Assembly: GCA_023405705.1 (NCBI GenBank)
Contig: JAEXXR010000012.1
Location: 1-6,685 of the forward strand
From: Actinomycetes bacterium
Lineage (GTDB): Bacteria; Actinomycetota; Thermoleophilia; Solirubrobacterales; Solirubrobacteraceae
Direction: 5' to 3'
Length of the DNA stretch: 6,685 bases
Positions within the stretch are counted from its first letter, which is position 1. Every line of letters starts with the position of its first letter. The notes below the pieces were generated by a model that made no database searches, was not told the DNA's origin, and was given only the letters and a program-made list of their open reading frames with translations. Below are positions 5,809 through 6,685 of this stretch, one piece after another. Position numbers and translations under genes: made by a program.

Positions 5809-5837
5809 AACGTACGAGAGCCGGCGCCCGTCGTCAA
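5809..5837 (-). promoter_or_regulatory. Operon promoter, sigma70-type
   Basis: On the minus strand, TTGACG (5837-5832) is five of six bases like the -35 consensus. It is followed by exactly 17 bp and TACGTT (5814-5809), which fits the TANNNT -10 pattern of actinobacteria. Transcription would begin near 5802, leaving an 80-base leader before the aminotransferase ATG. The -35 box overlaps the IclR stop codon. The AT-containing run GTACGTTTAAC stands out in otherwise very GC-rich DNA, and the operator begins just downstream. The promoter is inferred from motif spacing only. Confidence 0.6.
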
Positions 5838-6664
5838 GAGGTCGTGGCGAAATCTGCCGGAGAGAGGCTGCGGGCGGTGATCCGCAGCGCGTTGATGAGC
5901 GCCGGATTGGCCTCGATCCGCTGCGCGGTGGCGTGCAGGTGGCCGAGGATCCGCTCGTGCTCGGCGGGCGCCAGCTCGCTCGCCGCGCCGGCGGTGCTGA
6001 GCGCCGCGACGCAGTCGCCGTCGCTGCGCAGCGGCACGGCCAGGCAGCGGACGCCGGTCGCGCCCTCCTCGTCGTCGAAGGAGTAGCCGCGCTCGCGCGT
6101 CTTGACGAGGTCGGCGACCAGGCGCGGGCGCGTCACGAGCGTGTGCTCGGTGCGCCGCTCGTAGGGCTCTCTCGCCGGCAGGTGCTCGCCGAGCCGCTCC
6201 TCGTCGCGGTAGGCCAGCAGCAGCTTGCCGAGGCCGGTGCAGTAGGTGTCGTCGCGCGAGCCGGTCGTCGCGCGGAAGCGCAGCGGGCGGTCGGGCTCCT
6301 CGACGTAGACGTGCAGCACCGCTCTGCCGTCGAGCACGCCGAGGTTGCAGGTCGCGCCGGTCTCGGCGGCGAGCGCGCTCAGCAGCGGGCGCGCGAGCGC
6401 CGGCACGCCGACGGCGTCGAGCCGGTCGCGCGCGAGGTCGATCACGGCGAAGCCGAGCGTCCAGCTGGGGCGCTCGTCGATGCGCAGCACGAAGCCCTCC
6501 TCCTCGAGCACGCCGAGCAGCCGCACGAGCGTGCTCTTGGCGTGCCCGGTGCGCTCGTGCAGCTCCGCCAGCGTGATGCCGTCGTCGCTGCCTCTGAGGG
6601 TGCGGAGGATCTCCAACCCGCGCGAGAGCGCCCGCGCGTGGTAGTTCGTGGCACGTTGTTCCAT
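5834..6664 (-). CDS. IclR-family transcriptional regulator
   Basis: 276-residue DNA-binding regulator, full length for the family. The N-terminal winged helix-turn-helix spans about 8-75: YHARALSRGLEILRTL, then TLAELHERTGHAKSTLVRLLGVLEEEGFVLR, with HAKSTLVRLL as the recognition helix. The C-terminal GAF-like effector domain (about 85-255) carries the family signatures YCTGLGKLLLAY (141-152) and GYSFDDEEGATGVRCLAVPL (193-212). Effectors of this family are small acids or sugar acids, which fits the dehydratase next door. The ATG at 6664 has only a weak GGGG upstream, and a TAGGCT -10-like box lies six bases upstream, so a leaderless message is possible. Its stop lies inside the -35 box of the downstream operon promoter. 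Palindromic GGAAC/GTTCC sites lie at both promoters. Repression relieved by ligand is the commonest mode, but activation is also known. Confidence 0.95.
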   Translation of the reverse strand: MEQRATNYHARALSRGLEILRTLRGSDDGITLAELHERTGHAKSTLVRLLGVLEEEGFVLRIDERPSWTLGFAVIDLARDRLDAVGVPALARPLLSALAAETGATCNLGVLDGRAVLHVYVEEPDRPLRFRATTGSRDDTYCTGLGKLLLAYRDEERLGEHLPAREPYERRTEHTLVTRPRLVADLVKTRERGYSFDDEEGATGVRCLAVPLRSDGDCVAALSTAGAASELAPAEHERILGHLHATAQRIEANPALINALRITARSLSPADFATTS

Positions 6665-6665
6665 G
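6647..6665 (-). promoter_or_regulatory. Putative second IclR operator, over the regulator's own start codon
   Basis: Read on the minus strand, CATGGAACAACGTGCCACG matches CATGGAACGACGTTCCGCG at 5787-5805 in 16 of 19 positions. The palindrome is imperfect (four of six pairs in the core). It lies eight bases below the TAGGCT -10-like box. At the operon promoter the GGAAC element lies six bases below the -10 box, a very similar geometry. It overlaps the first codons of the IclR gene, so part of the match could be a coding coincidence. If real, it indicates autoregulation. Confidence 0.4.
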
Positions 6666-6670
6666 CCCCG

Positions 6671-6676
6671 AGCCTA
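6671..6676 (-). promoter_or_regulatory. Possible -10 box of the IclR gene
   Basis: TAGGCT on the minus strand fits TANNNT and ends six bases before the IclR ATG, which would give a nearly leaderless message. Leaderless genes are common in actinobacteria. The matching -35 box would lie beyond the end of the window, so this cannot be tested here. Confidence 0.3.
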
Positions 6677-6685
6677 GTGGACCTG

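Noticed and set aside
5637..5837. Small minus-strand frame beginning with TTG overlapping the IclR stop
   Set aside because: No ribosome binding site, Arg/Ser-rich noise, and it runs across the promoter, the operator and the aminotransferase start.
1..6685. tRNA, rRNA, CRISPR, insertion sequences, attachment sites or a riboswitch
   Set aside because: The strand is filled by seven recognised genes with gaps of at most 112 bp. The repeats found are local hairpins and operator-like sites, not arrays or element ends.

Overview
The window is high-GC DNA with tightly packed genes, all seven on the minus strand, so transcription runs from high to low coordinates. The base composition, a lipobox-bearing solute-binding protein, overlapping start/stop codons and an IclR regulator suggest a soil-type actinobacterium. 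A Thermoleophilia/Solirubrobacterales (Conexibacter-like) origin is my guess from protein style, not something the sequence proves.

Layout in transcription order: (1) 6664-5834, an IclR-family regulator; (2) 5833-5722, a 112-bp control region with a good sigma70-type promoter (TTGACG, 17 bp, TACGTT), a palindromic operator at the expected start of transcription, a GC-rich hairpin and a ribosome binding site; (3) 5721-4390, a class III PLP aminotransferase of the glutamate-1-semialdehyde-aminomutase-like type; (4) 4393-3182, an enolase-superfamily acid-sugar dehydratase; (5) 3128-1980, a lipoprotein sugar-binding protein; (6) 1956-946, a RbsC/FrcC-type permease; (7) 949-173, a single-domain FrcA-type ATPase; (8) 176-1, the first 58 codons of a neutral-ceramidase-like hydrolase that runs off the window. 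Four-base ATGA overlaps join genes 3/4, 6/7 and 7/8. The only gaps are 53 bp (before the binding protein) and 23 bp (before the permease). No gap exceeds 112 bp. I see no RNA genes, mobile elements or CRISPR.

The genes read as one IclR-controlled catabolic operon. A CUT2 ABC importer brings in a sugar-like compound. A dehydratase with the metal ligands and His-Asp dyad of the rhamnonate dehydratase group would remove water from an aldonic acid. A PLP enzyme would add, remove or shift an amino group. A ceramidase-fold hydrolase may act on an amide-containing precursor. The substrate is unknown, and no aldolase or kinase is in view. The most useful new signals are a 13-bp perfect palindrome (GGAACGACGTTCC) at the operon promoter and a second copy, 16 of 19 bases identical, over the start codon of the IclR gene. 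Together they give a concrete model of regulation and autoregulation.
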